From positions 1-5,731 of the forward strand of contig JAJZRT010000275.1 in assembly GCA_021802595.1 (NCBI GenBank): a DNA stretch of 5,731 nt, given 5' to 3'. A program made the translations under genes and the position numbers. Below the pieces are notes generated by a model. It was not told the DNA's origin, did no database searches, and saw only the letters and a program-made list of their open reading frames with translations. Below are positions 1 to 5,686 of the stretch, piece after piece (the first letter of the stretch is position 1; each line of letters starts with the position of its first letter). The stretch is from Pseudomonadota bacterium. GTDB taxonomy: Bacteria > Pseudomonadota > Gammaproteobacteria > Burkholderiales > Thiobacillaceae.

Positions 1-234
<234 letters not shown>

Positions 235-236
<2 letters not shown>

Positions 237-257
237 CGCGGGGCTTCTGCCCGCGTC
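235..257. terminator. Possible stem-loop at the SQR stop, between convergent genes
   Basis: GACGCGGG (235-242) is the reverse complement of CCCGCGTC (250-257). This gives an 8-base-pair GC-rich stem with a short loop around TTCT, and one more C-G pair can form across a single bulged G. It begins inside the SQR stop codon and ends two bases before the stop codon of the minus-strand gene, so it could serve both convergent transcripts. No T-tract follows on either strand, so it is not a canonical intrinsic terminator. It may only protect 3' ends or reflect GC-rich chance pairing. Confidence 0.3.
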
Positions 258-258
258 G

Positions 259-687
259 TCAGCGCGGCGTGTCGTCCGGATTCGGGCCGGAGCGGGCGCG
301 CAGCGTGAGCACGGTGGCCGGCGCGTCCGGTTTCTGACGCCCGGCGAGCAGCAGCAGCGCCTGATGGAATTCAGCCGGAAGGCGCTTCATCGTTTCCGCC
401 GCTTGCGGCAGGTAATGCACCACCTCGAACGGCACGCGCTCGTCCAGCGAGGCGCGTGACTGCGGGCGGAAGTGCTGCCAGGCCAGTTCGACCCAGGCCC
501 GGTTCTGGCTGTCGACGAAAATGAATTCCTCCGCATCCAGCACCGCCAGGTACTGCAGGCTGCGGATCGGCACGAACAGGCAGGCGCCGGCACGCGCCAG
601 CAGGGTATGCGCCAGGTTGTAGGTGGCCGCGGGCAGGAAGGCCGGCAACCGGGCGATTTCCTGCTCGCGATAGAAATGTTCTTCCAT
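259..687 (-). CDS. Conserved-looking hypothetical protein, 142 residues
   Basis: I do not assign a function. The protein starts MEEHFYREQEIARLPAFLPA and has an acidic or polar N-terminus. A hydrophobic, Leu/Val-rich centre follows (about residues 35-60, ending LAVLDAEEFIFVD). Next comes an aromatic stretch with Trp and His (WVELAWQHFRPQ, residues 65-76), then a Pro/Arg-rich tail. There is no signal peptide, clear membrane helix or metal-binding motif, so a soluble cytosolic protein is likely. The ATG at 687 is the only strong start in this frame, although no good Shine-Dalgarno precedes it. It is convergent with the SQR gene and divergent from the thioredoxin gene. The overlapping frames on both strands look like GC-bias shadows, because only this frame gives a protein-like composition with balanced hydrophobics. 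That it is a real gene is fairly likely; what it does is unknown. Confidence 0.7.
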   Translation of the reverse strand: MEEHFYREQEIARLPAFLPAATYNLAHTLLARAGACLFVPIRSLQYLAVLDAEEFIFVDSQNRAWVELAWQHFRPQSRASLDERVPFEVVHYLPQAAETMKRLPAEFHQALLLLAGRQKPDAPATVLTLRARSGPNPDDTPR

Positions 688-798
688 GGCGTAAAGGTAG
701 CGTCATTTGCCCGTCGGGTTAAGCTGTATAGATATCGGACGGGGAAAGCCCGGCATTGAGGCAAAATACGCGGGCATTCTTCAAGACGTGTATCCGCC
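688..798. promoter_or_regulatory. Divergent intergenic region upstream of the hypothetical gene and trx
   Basis: These 111 bases separate two divergent genes and must hold both promoters. Bases 716-770 contain the most AT-rich patches. On the plus strand, TTGCCC (707-712) and TAGATA (729-734), 16 bases apart, form a weak candidate sigma-70 promoter. The 6-base arms CCCGTC (710-715) and GACGGG (738-743) face each other around this patch and could be an operator. Neither start codon has a convincing Shine-Dalgarno sequence. All of these are weak matches read by eye. Confidence 0.35.
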
Positions 799-1170
799 AT
801 GACCGAAACCCATGCCGCCCGCGCGCCGGGCCTGATCTTCGACACCCACCTCGAGCATTTCGACCGCGACGTGATCGAGGCCTCGCACACGCTCCCCATC
901 CTGGTCGATTTCTGGGCCGACTGGTGTCCACCCTGCCGTGCGCTGACGCCGGTGCTCGAGCGCGTCATCGCGCACTACGCCGGCAGCATCCACCTGGCGA
1001 AGGTCGAGGTCGACGAGGGCGCCAACATGAAGCTGGCCGGACGCTACGGCCTGCGCGGTTTTCCCACCGTTCTGCTGTTCGTCAGGGGCGAGATCGTCGG
1101 GCGATTCGCGAGCGCCAAGCCCGAGCACTGGGTGAAGGAATTCATTTCCGAGCACACCGATATTGCGTAA
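799..1170 (+). CDS. Cytosolic thioredoxin-family protein with WCPPC active site
   Basis: A single thioredoxin fold of 123 residues, slightly longer than the roughly 108 of classical TrxA because of about 12 extra N-terminal residues. The core runs PILVDFWADWCPPCRALTPV, with redox cysteines Cys43 and Cys46, the buried Asp37 equivalent to Asp26 of E. coli Trx, and the cis-proline Pro89 in GFPTVLLF. The dipeptide between the cysteines is Pro-Pro instead of the Gly-Pro of TrxA. Pro-Pro is common in TlpA-like proteins, which are exported, but this protein has no signal peptide or membrane anchor. It is therefore probably a cytosolic disulfide reductase of unusual redox potential; that last point is inferred. 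The ATG at 799 lacks a clear Shine-Dalgarno, but no better start lies in frame nearby. Its stop codon lies inside the start region of the PIN gene, so the two are probably co-transcribed. Confidence 0.9.
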   Translation: MTETHAARAPGLIFDTHLEHFDRDVIEASHTLPILVDFWADWCPPCRALTPVLERVIAHYAGSIHLAKVEVDEGANMKLAGRYGLRGFPTVLLFVRGEIVGRFASAKPEHWVKEFISEHTDIA

Positions 1171-1651
1171 GCCCCTGCTGGTGCTCGACACCAACGTGGT
1201 GCTCGACCTGCTGCACTTCGACGACGCAGCCACCCGGCCCTTGCGGCATGCGCTGGAAGACGGCCGCGTGCGCTGCGTGGTATCGGACGCCACCTTCGAC
1301 GAATGGCGGCGTGTGCTGGCCTACCCGGAATTTGCCCTTGAGGCGGCGCGGCAGACCGCGTTGTGCGAGCGCTATCGATCCCTGTCCGTACCCGGGCCGT
1401 CACCGGCGGTCGGGTGCCTGCCCCACAAGGGGACTCCGATCCGTTACGGGCTGCAGCCCGTGGGGAGTCGTATGCCGCGCTGCAGCGATCCCGACGACCA
1501 GAAGTTCGTCGAACTGGCCGCCGCGGCTCAAGCGAATGGACTGGTCAGCAAGGATCGCGCGGTACTCAGGCTGCGTCGCCGCTGTGCGCCGTATTTCCGC
1601 ATCATGAGCCCGGCCGAAGCGGTACGCTGGCTGGCCGATGTAGCAGCCTGA
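1163..1651 (+). CDS. PIN-domain ribonuclease-like protein (VapC-type fold), TTG start
   Basis: Predicted metal-dependent endoribonuclease fold, 162 residues. The N-terminal strand LLVLDTNVVLDLL carries Asp9. A second acidic site follows in FDEW (Asp46, Glu47), then DPDDQKFVELA (Asp109, Asp111, Asp112) and the terminal SKDRAVL (Asp131). This is the acidic quartet order of PIN proteins of the 'putative toxin-antitoxin component, PIN family' type. TTG at 1163 is chosen because it puts the first catalytic Asp at position 9, as usual, and no ATG or GTG fits. It overlaps the end of the thioredoxin gene by 8 bases, and the nearest AAGGAA (1135-1140) is too far away, so translational coupling is likely. 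No antitoxin-like small gene is adjacent, so calling it a toxin is not justified. Residues of roughly 80-103 look like an insertion relative to the family and coincide with a palindrome in the DNA. Confidence 0.85.
   Translation: MRKPLLVLDTNVVLDLLHFDDAATRPLRHALEDGRVRCVVSDATFDEWRRVLAYPEFALEAARQTALCERYRSLSVPGPSPAVGCLPHKGTPIRYGLQPVGSRMPRCSDPDDQKFVELAAAAQANGLVSKDRAVLRLRRRCAPYFRIMSPAEAVRWLADVAA
1400..1471 (+). repeat. Nested palindromic element inside the PIN gene, in frame
   Basis: The centre is the perfect 16-base palindrome ACGGGCTGCAGCCCGT (1446-1461). Outside it lie GACTCC (1432-1437) and its complement GGAGTC (1464-1469), and an alternative pairing joins CCCCAC (1421-1426) with GTGGGG (1460-1465). 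The stretch encodes about 24 residues, read as SPAVGCLPHKG, then TPIRYGLQPVGSR. These are low in the acidic and hydrophobic pattern seen on either side. They fall between VPGP and PRCSDPDDQKF, which in PIN-family proteins are normally nearly adjacent. The edges given are estimates from that protein comparison, made from memory of the family. No second copy occurs in this window, so mobility or dispersal is inferred. Confidence 0.5.
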
Positions 1652-1666
1652 GCGCCGGCGCCTCAG
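1648..1666. terminator. Possible bidirectional stem-loop between convergent PIN and nhaR genes
   Basis: CTGAG (1648-1652) pairs with CTCAG (1662-1666) around the palindrome GCGCCGGCGC (1652-1661), giving a seven-pair stem with one bulged C. Both stop codons, TGA at 1649-1651 and the minus-strand TGA at 1663-1665, lie inside the arms. On the plus strand TTCTC follows, which is only mildly T-rich; on the minus strand there is no T-tract. It is short and GC-driven, so a weak terminator at best. Confidence 0.3.
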
Positions 1667-2568
1667 TTCTCATCCTGGGGCAGGAACCGCCGCCGCGCCG
1701 CTTCGCTGACCGCCAGCACGGCCGGATGGCTCAACCGACGTTCCACCGAAATGGCGAAATAGCGTTCGCGGATGTCCAGCGTACGCCCCAGTTCGATCAC
1801 GTCGTGCTGCCGCATCACGTCCTGGGCGGTCGTGAGCGGCACCGGGAACACGCCCGCGCCCGCCTGGCCGAAGGCGCTCATTAGTGCGCTGTCGTCGAAC
1901 TCGCCGACGATGGCAGGCTGGAGGCCGCGGCGTTCGAGCCAGCGCAGCAGCGGCACCCGCAGCGCGCTGTCCTCGCCCGGAATCAGCAGCGGGACGCCAT
2001 CAAGATTGCCGGGGAAACCGGGTTGCAGCGTATCGGCCACCGCACGCGCGGCCAGGAAGGCGATGCCGCATTCGCCCAGCGGGTGGCTGTAACCCTTGAT
2101 GTCCATCGTGGAGGGGAGCGGCCGGTCGGCCAGCACCATGTCGAGGCGGTGGATGGAGAGTTCGGCGGCAAGCGCTTCCAGCCGGTCTTCCCGGCACACC
2201 AGCCGGACCGGCTCGGCGAGCGTCAGTGCGGGGGCGAGCAGCTGGTAGGCGATCGCTTTCGGCACGACGTCGGCGATGCCGACGCGGAACGGATGGGCGC
2301 GGGCAGCGAGGCGGTTCTGCAGGGCCTCCTCAAGCTCGGTGCCGATCTGGAAGATGTCGTCTGCGTAGATCAGCGCGGTGCGCCCGGCATCGGTCAACTC
2401 GAGCCGGCGCCCGCTGCGGCGGAACAACGCCACGCCCAGGCGTTCCTCGAAGGCGCTGATCTGCCCGGACAGCGTCTGTGGCGTCAGATGCAGCTTTTCC
2501 GCAGCCCGGTTGATGGCGCCCGCCTTGGCGACAGTACGGAAGTAGTGGAGATGCTTGTAATTGAGCAT
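1663..2568 (-). CDS. nhaR: LysR-type transcriptional regulator, NhaR-like
   Basis: A 301-residue LysR-family DNA-binding regulator. Residues 3-62 form the winged helix-turn-helix (LNYKHLHYFRTVAKAGAINR, then AAEKLHLTPQTLSGQ and the wing GRRLELTDAG). A linker helix follows, then an effector-binding domain with GECGI (165-169), LLIPGE (194-199), GEFDDSALMSAFG (222-234) and HPAV (281-284). These effector-domain phrases match my memory of E. coli NhaR, the sodium-responsive activator of nhaA and osmC, which is about the same length. ATG at 2568 is preferred over the in-frame ATG at 2604: the protein then opens with the family-typical MLNYKHLHYF, and the 2604 ATG falls inside a perfect TATAAT promoter box. 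No clear Shine-Dalgarno is present. It is divergent from htpX, which is therefore a candidate target. No nhaA-type antiporter gene is in the window. Confidence 0.88.
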   Translation of the reverse strand: MLNYKHLHYFRTVAKAGAINRAAEKLHLTPQTLSGQISAFEERLGVALFRRSGRRLELTDAGRTALIYADDIFQIGTELEEALQNRLAARAHPFRVGIADVVPKAIAYQLLAPALTLAEPVRLVCREDRLEALAAELSIHRLDMVLADRPLPSTMDIKGYSHPLGECGIAFLAARAVADTLQPGFPGNLDGVPLLIPGEDSALRVPLLRWLERRGLQPAIVGEFDDSALMSAFGQAGAGVFPVPLTTAQDVMRQHDVIELGRTLDIRERYFAISVERRLSHPAVLAVSEAARRRFLPQDEN

Positions 2569-2580
2569 GGCGCGATTCGA

Positions 2581-2595
2581 TTCGATAAAGTCGAA
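2581..2595. promoter_or_regulatory. LysR-type T-N11-A dyad, candidate NhaR operator
   Basis: TTCGA (2581-2585) and TCGAA (2591-2595) are inverted around a 5-base centre. The inner bases give T2582-N11-A2594 with dyad symmetry, the classical LysR box. A direct copy TTCGA sits immediately beside it at 2576-2580. The site lies just downstream of the inferred nhaR transcription start, so binding there would repress nhaR, a common autoregulatory layout. The match to the general LysR rule is seen; NhaR binding is inferred. Confidence 0.45.
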
Positions 2596-2627
2596 CAATA
2601 GCATTATAAAAATCGAATTTTATTGTT
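2594..2627. promoter_or_regulatory. 7-base inverted repeat AACAATA-N20-TATTGTT
   Basis: AACAATA (2594-2600) and TATTGTT (2621-2627) are perfect inverted copies 20 bases apart, bracketing the TATAAT box of nhaR. The right arm lies just upstream of the candidate htpX -10 region. This is a plausible two-half-site operator controlling both directions, but in AT-rich DNA a 7-base match can arise by chance. Confidence 0.4.
2603..2608 (-). promoter_or_regulatory. Perfect -10 box (TATAAT) of the nhaR promoter
   Basis: On the minus strand, bases 2608-2603 read TATAAT, a perfect sigma-70 -10 hexamer. Transcription would start near 2597-2595, giving a leader of about 28 bases before ATG 2568. The hexamer at the -35 position (around 2631-2626) is AATCAA, a poor match, as in promoters that need or tolerate an activator. 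Because the ATG at 2604 is contained in this box, it cannot be the start on this transcript. Confidence 0.5.
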
Positions 2628-2709
2628 GATTTGGCATCTATATTCTGTTGTGTAGCCGTGGAAATGGCGGTCGGCACCCGACGCGCCCCGGGCTTTAAAG
2701 GAGAACACC

Positions 2710-3588
2710 ATGAAACGCATCATCCTGTTCCTCGCGACCAACCTGGCGATCGTGCTGGTGCTGTCGCTCACCATGCGCATTCTGGGCGTCGAGCCCTATC
2801 TCACTGCGCACGGTCTCAATCTGAGTTCGCTGCTGGTCTTTGCCGCGGTCATGGGCTTCGGCGGCTCGCTGATTTCGCTGGCGATTTCCAAGTGGATGGC
2901 GAAGAAATCGATGGGGGTGCGCGTCATCGATACGCCGTCGAACTCGACCGAATTCTGGCTGGTCGACACCGTGAAGAAATATGCCGCGGACGCCGGCATC
3001 GGCATGCCCGAGGTCGGCATCTTCGATTCGCCCGAGGTGAACGCCTTCGCCACCGGCATGAACAAGAACAATGCGCTGGTTGCCGTGTCGTCCGGCCTGC
3101 TGGGCAGTATGACGCGCCAGGAGGCCGAGGCCGTGATCGGCCACGAGATCGCCCACGTTGCCAACGGCGACATGGTGACGCTGGCGCTGATCCAGGGGGT
3201 GGTGAACACCTTCGTGATGTTCCTGTCGCGCGTGATCGGCCACACGGTCGACCGCGTGGTGTTCAAGAACGAGGAGGGCCATGGCCCGGCGTTCTTCGTC
3301 ACCATGATCGTGGCCGAACTGGTGCTCGGCATCCTCGCCTCGATCATCGTCATGTGGTTCTCGCGCCAGCGCGAGTTCCGCGCCGACCGCGGCGGTGCCT
3401 CGCTCGCCGGCAAGGGCGCGATGATCGCTGCGCTGGAGCGCCTGGCGAGCCTGCATCCGCATCCGCTGCCCGACAAGATGGCGGCCTTCGGCATCGCCGG
3501 CGGCGGCGCGTCGGGCCTCAAGCGCCTGTTCATGACGCACCCGCCGCTGGAAGAGCGCATCGCCGCCCTGCGCGCGGTGCAGGGCTGA
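2710..3588 (+). CDS. htpX: HtpX membrane zinc metalloprotease (M48)
   Basis: An integral inner-membrane protease that degrades misfolded membrane proteins, with its active site facing the cytoplasm. At 292 residues it is full length for HtpX. Two N-terminal membrane helices (about 4-25 and 36-60) precede the cytoplasmic catalytic region. The zinc motif HEIAH is at 145-149 (His145, Glu146, His149), and the third ligand is Glu222 in REFRAD. Further hydrophobic segments lie at about 156-180 and 195-217. The upstream phrases [11 protein letters not shown] and [10 protein letters not shown] and the late [14 protein letters not shown] are typical of HtpX. A strong Shine-Dalgarno, AAAGGAGA, precedes the ATG. 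It opens the right-hand cluster, divergent from nhaR. All catalytic residues are intact, so the product should be active. Confidence 0.97.
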   Translation: MKRIILFLATNLAIVLVLSLTMRILGVEPYLTAHGLNLSSLLVFAAVMGFGGSLISLAISKWMAKKSMGVRVIDTPSNSTEFWLVDTVKKYAADAGIGMPEVGIFDSPEVNAFATGMNKNNALVAVSSGLLGSMTRQEAEAVIGHEIAHVANGDMVTLALIQGVVNTFVMFLSRVIGHTVDRVVFKNEEGHGPAFFVTMIVAELVLGILASIIVMWFSRQREFRADRGGASLAGKGAMIAALERLASLHPHPLPDKMAAFGIAGGGASGLKRLFMTHPPLEERIAALRAVQG

Positions 3589-3607
3589 GCCGGGACGGGG
3601 GAGGCAC

Positions 3608-4570
3608 ATGGACGCGGCCCTGCATATCGGTGAGCCCTGGATGTGGGCGGCATTCGTCGGCTTCGTGCTGGTGATGCTGGCTGTCGACCTGTTCCTGGTC
3701 GGCGGCAACAAAGCGCACAAGGTTGGCTTCAGGGAGGCAGCAGCGTGGTCGGTCGTGTGGGTTTCGCTCGCCTTGTTGTTCAACCTCGGGTTGTGGTGGT
3801 ACCTGAAGGGGGCGTACGGCAGCGAGGTCGCCGACGCCAAGGCGATGGAGTTCCTGACCGGCTACCTCATCGAGAAGGCGCTTGCCGTCGACAACATCTT
3901 CGTCTTCCTGATGATTTTCAGCTTCTTCGCCGTGCCGGCGGAATTCCAGCGGCGGGTGCTGATCTATGGCGTGATCGGTGCGATTGTCATGCGCGCCGCG
4001 ATGATCCTGGCCGGTGCCTGGCTGGTGCAGGAATTCCACTGGATTCTCTATGTGTTCGGCGCCTTCCTCGTCGTCACCGGTGTCAAGATGCTGATGTTCG
4101 CCGAGACCGAGCCGGATCTCGGCAGGAATCCGCTGCTCAACTGGGTCAAGCGGCACATGCGGCTGACGCCGGATTACCGCGGCGAGAAGTTCTGGGTGCG
4201 CGAGAACGGCGTGCGCCTGTTCACCCCGCTGTTCCTCGTGCTCGTGATGATCGAGCTGTCGGACGTGATCTTCGCAGTTGATTCGATCCCGGCGATTTTT
4301 GCGATCACCACCGACCCCTTCATCGTCTTCACCTCCAACATCTTCGCCATCCTCGGCCTGCGCGCGATGTATTTCATGCTGGCCGGCATGGCCGAACGCT
4401 TCCATCTGCTGAAATACGGCCTGGCGATGGTGCTGGTGTTCGTGGGAACGAAGATGCTGATCGCCGATTTCTACAAGATCCCGGTGGGACTGTCGCTCGG
4501 CATCGTCGGCCTGATCATCGCCACCTTCATGCTCACCAGCCTGTGGGTGACGCGCAAGGGCAGGACCTGA
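3608..4570 (+). CDS. TerC/Alx-family integral membrane protein
   Basis: A polytopic inner-membrane protein of 320 residues, full length for the TerC/Alx family. Members are linked to tellurite resistance (TerC) and to alkaline-induced manganese export (E. coli Alx). The conserved membrane-embedded acidic residues are all visible: Asp27 in LAVDLFLV, EKALAVDNIF (Glu89, Asp95) and ELSDVIFAVDSIPA (Glu216, Asp219, Asp225). These are followed by the family phrase FTSNIFAILGLRAMYF. A cytoplasmic loop of charged residues (about 160-200) sits between the two halves. GGGGGAGG (3597-3604) precedes the ATG. It starts 19 bases after htpX and shares its stop with the rhodanese start. E. coli alx has a pH-responsive 5' leader, but there is no room for one here. 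By Alx homology the substrate is probably Mn2+, though this cannot be decided from sequence alone. Confidence 0.93.
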   Translation: MDAALHIGEPWMWAAFVGFVLVMLAVDLFLVGGNKAHKVGFREAAAWSVVWVSLALLFNLGLWWYLKGAYGSEVADAKAMEFLTGYLIEKALAVDNIFVFLMIFSFFAVPAEFQRRVLIYGVIGAIVMRAAMILAGAWLVQEFHWILYVFGAFLVVTGVKMLMFAETEPDLGRNPLLNWVKRHMRLTPDYRGEKFWVRENGVRLFTPLFLVLVMIELSDVIFAVDSIPAIFAITTDPFIVFTSNIFAILGLRAMYFMLAGMAERFHLLKYGLAMVLVFVGTKMLIADFYKIPVGLSLGIVGLIIATFMLTSLWVTRKGRT

Positions 4571-4977
4571 TGATGTCGCGCCTGTTTGTGGTTGTGTTGC
4601 TCGCTTTGGGGCTCGGCGGCTGCGCCGAGCCGCCCTATACCAGCATCGATAATGCCGAATTGAAGACGCTGCAAGCGCAGGGCGTGCCAGTCTACGACAT
4701 CCGTCGCCCCGAAGAGTGGGACCAGACAGGCATCGTGGCAGGCAGTCGCACCCTGACTTTTGTCGATGCGGGCGGGCGGCCGAACCCGGAATTCGCTTCG
4801 CGCTTCACGGCCGAGGTGGGCAAGCACGATCCGGTCATCCTGATCTGCCGCACCGGCAACCGGACCGATGCGCTGGCGCGGCATCTGGTCGAGGACCTGG
4901 GTTACACGAAGGTCTACAACGTGCGCCACGGCATCGTCCGCTGGATCGGCGAGGGCCATCCCGTCGCCAGGAACTGA
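4570..4977 (+). CDS. Rhodanese-like lipoprotein
   Basis: A small single-domain rhodanese exported as a lipoprotein, 135 residues from ATG 4570. The N-terminus MMSRLFVVVLLALGLGGCAE is a lipoprotein signal peptide: a basic start, a hydrophobic core, and the lipobox LGGC with lipidated Cys18. The rhodanese domain follows: VPVYDIRRPEEW (39-50), then the active-site loop CRTGNR with catalytic Cys93, and the closing YNVRHGIVRWIGEGHP. Rhodanese domains carry sulfane sulfur as a cysteine persulfide, so this one would act in the periplasm or at the outer membrane. ATG 4570 overlaps the terC stop as TGATG. ATG 4573 is equally possible and is better spaced from AGGA (4562-4565). A GTG further upstream, at 4543, lies inside terC and would bury the signal peptide, so it is rejected. 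Its sulfur donor and acceptor are unknown. Confidence 0.9.
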   Translation: MMSRLFVVVLLALGLGGCAEPPYTSIDNAELKTLQAQGVPVYDIRRPEEWDQTGIVAGSRTLTFVDAGGRPNPEFASRFTAEVGKHDPVILICRTGNRTDALARHLVEDLGYTKVYNVRHGIVRWIGEGHPVARN

Positions 4978-4988
4978 CGGACAACACC

Positions 4989-5684
4989 ATGGCTGCCGCT
5001 GCCAAACCCAACACCCTGACCGAACTGCTGGTTACCCTGGTCATCCCCTCGCTGATCCTGATGAAGCTTTCCGGGCCAGAGGATCTGGGGGCCGTCAAAG
5101 CGCTGTTGCTGGCGCTGGCATTTCCGCTGGCATGGGGTGCGCGAGATTTGTTGGTGCTACGCAAGCTCAACCTGCTGGCCGTCCTTGGCCTGGTCAGCAT
5201 CCTGCTGACTGGCGGCATCGGCCTCTTGCAACTCAACACCCAATGGCTGGCGGTGAAAGAGGCGGCTATTCCCGGCGTGATCGGCCTCGTGGTGCTGGGC
5301 TCGACCTGGACCCGCTATCCACTCGTCAAGACCCTGCTGTACAGCCCAGCCATCCTTGACGTCGAGAAGGTACGCGCGCGGCTCGAGGCGAGGGGGGCGG
5401 TACAAGCCTTCGAGTCACGCCTGCGGCGCGCGACCTGGATGCTCGGTGGCACATTTTTCTTTTCCGCGGCGATGAATTACTTCCTGGCGATCTGGATCGT
5501 CACCAGCCCGGCGGGCAGCGCTGCGTTCAACGAGGAACTGGGCCGGCTCACGCTGGTGAGTTATCCCGCCATCGCCCTGCCATCCACGCTGATGATGATG
5601 TTCGTGCTGTATTACCTGGCGCGCGTCATTCGCGACATGACCGGGCTGAAATTCACCGACCTGCTCCACGCCACGAAAGGCTGA
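4989..5684 (+). CDS. Polytopic membrane protein of the VC0807 type
   Basis: 231 residues with about six hydrophobic segments (roughly 10-27, 35-51, 60-80, 90-107, 148-171 and 188-212). A charged cytoplasmic stretch (about 122-147, DVEKVRARLEARG) separates the first four from the last two. The phrases VIPSLILMKLSGPE, GLLQL, KEAAIPGVIGL, TRYPLVKTLLY and IVTSPAGSAAFNEELGR match the VC0807-like family, named from a Vibrio cholerae protein of unknown function. The ATG at 4989 is the start because the open frame upstream of it is only the shadow of the rhodanese gene. The ribosome-binding site is weak (ACGGA, 4977-4981). It starts 11 bases after the rhodanese stop. Its function is not known; an envelope role is inferred from its neighbours. 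Confidence 0.8.
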   Translation: MAAAAKPNTLTELLVTLVIPSLILMKLSGPEDLGAVKALLLALAFPLAWGARDLLVLRKLNLLAVLGLVSILLTGGIGLLQLNTQWLAVKEAAIPGVIGLVVLGSTWTRYPLVKTLLYSPAILDVEKVRARLEARGAVQAFESRLRRATWMLGGTFFFSAAMNYFLAIWIVTSPAGSAAFNEELGRLTLVSYPAIALPSTLMMMFVLYYLARVIRDMTGLKFTDLLHATKG

Positions 5685-5686
5685 CC

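Larger units (their letters stand above)
2569..2709. promoter_or_regulatory. AT-rich nhaR/htpX divergent control region
   Basis: Bases 2575-2650 are far more AT-rich than anything else in the window and hold the promoters for both divergent genes. On the plus strand, TATATT (2639-2644) is the best candidate -10 box for htpX, with only a poor T-rich -35 near 2617-2622. htpX then has a strong Shine-Dalgarno, AAAGGAGA (2697-2704), six bases before its ATG. No sigma-32-type heat-shock promoter (CTTGAA with CCCCAT) was found, although htpX is heat-inducible in E. coli. The two dyads in this region are listed separately. Confidence 0.6.

Noticed and set aside
756..1607. Open frame of 283 codons covering the thioredoxin and PIN genes in another frame
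   Set aside because: It is Arg/Pro/Ala-rich frame-shift shadow. The true frames contain the WCPPC and PIN motifs.
1163..1651. A VapBC toxin-antitoxin pair
   Set aside because: No small DNA-binding antitoxin gene lies next to the PIN gene; the upstream partner is a thioredoxin.
2631..2650. TTGGCAT-N5-TTCTG as a sigma-54 promoter for htpX
   Set aside because: The GG of the -24 element is present, but the -12 GC is missing, so it does not meet the sigma-54 consensus.
3589..3607. A pH- or manganese-responsive leader (as upstream of E. coli alx) before terC
   Set aside because: Only 19 bases separate htpX and terC, too short for a riboswitch-type leader.
2631..3674. Open frame of 347 codons on the plus strand overlapping htpX in another frame
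   Set aside because: Arg/Gly/His-rich shadow; the HEIAH frame beginning at 2710 with a strong Shine-Dalgarno is the real gene.
2695..3840. Long open frame of 381 codons on the minus strand opposite htpX and terC
   Set aside because: It is antisense to the well-supported htpX and terC genes. It is rich in His, Arg, Asp and Gln as expected from the complement of GC-rich codons, and it has no recognisable domain.
3530..4405. Open frame of 291 codons on the minus strand opposite terC
   Set aside because: Low-complexity, His/Glu/Asp-rich shadow of the terC coding strand; no domain and no ribosome-binding site.
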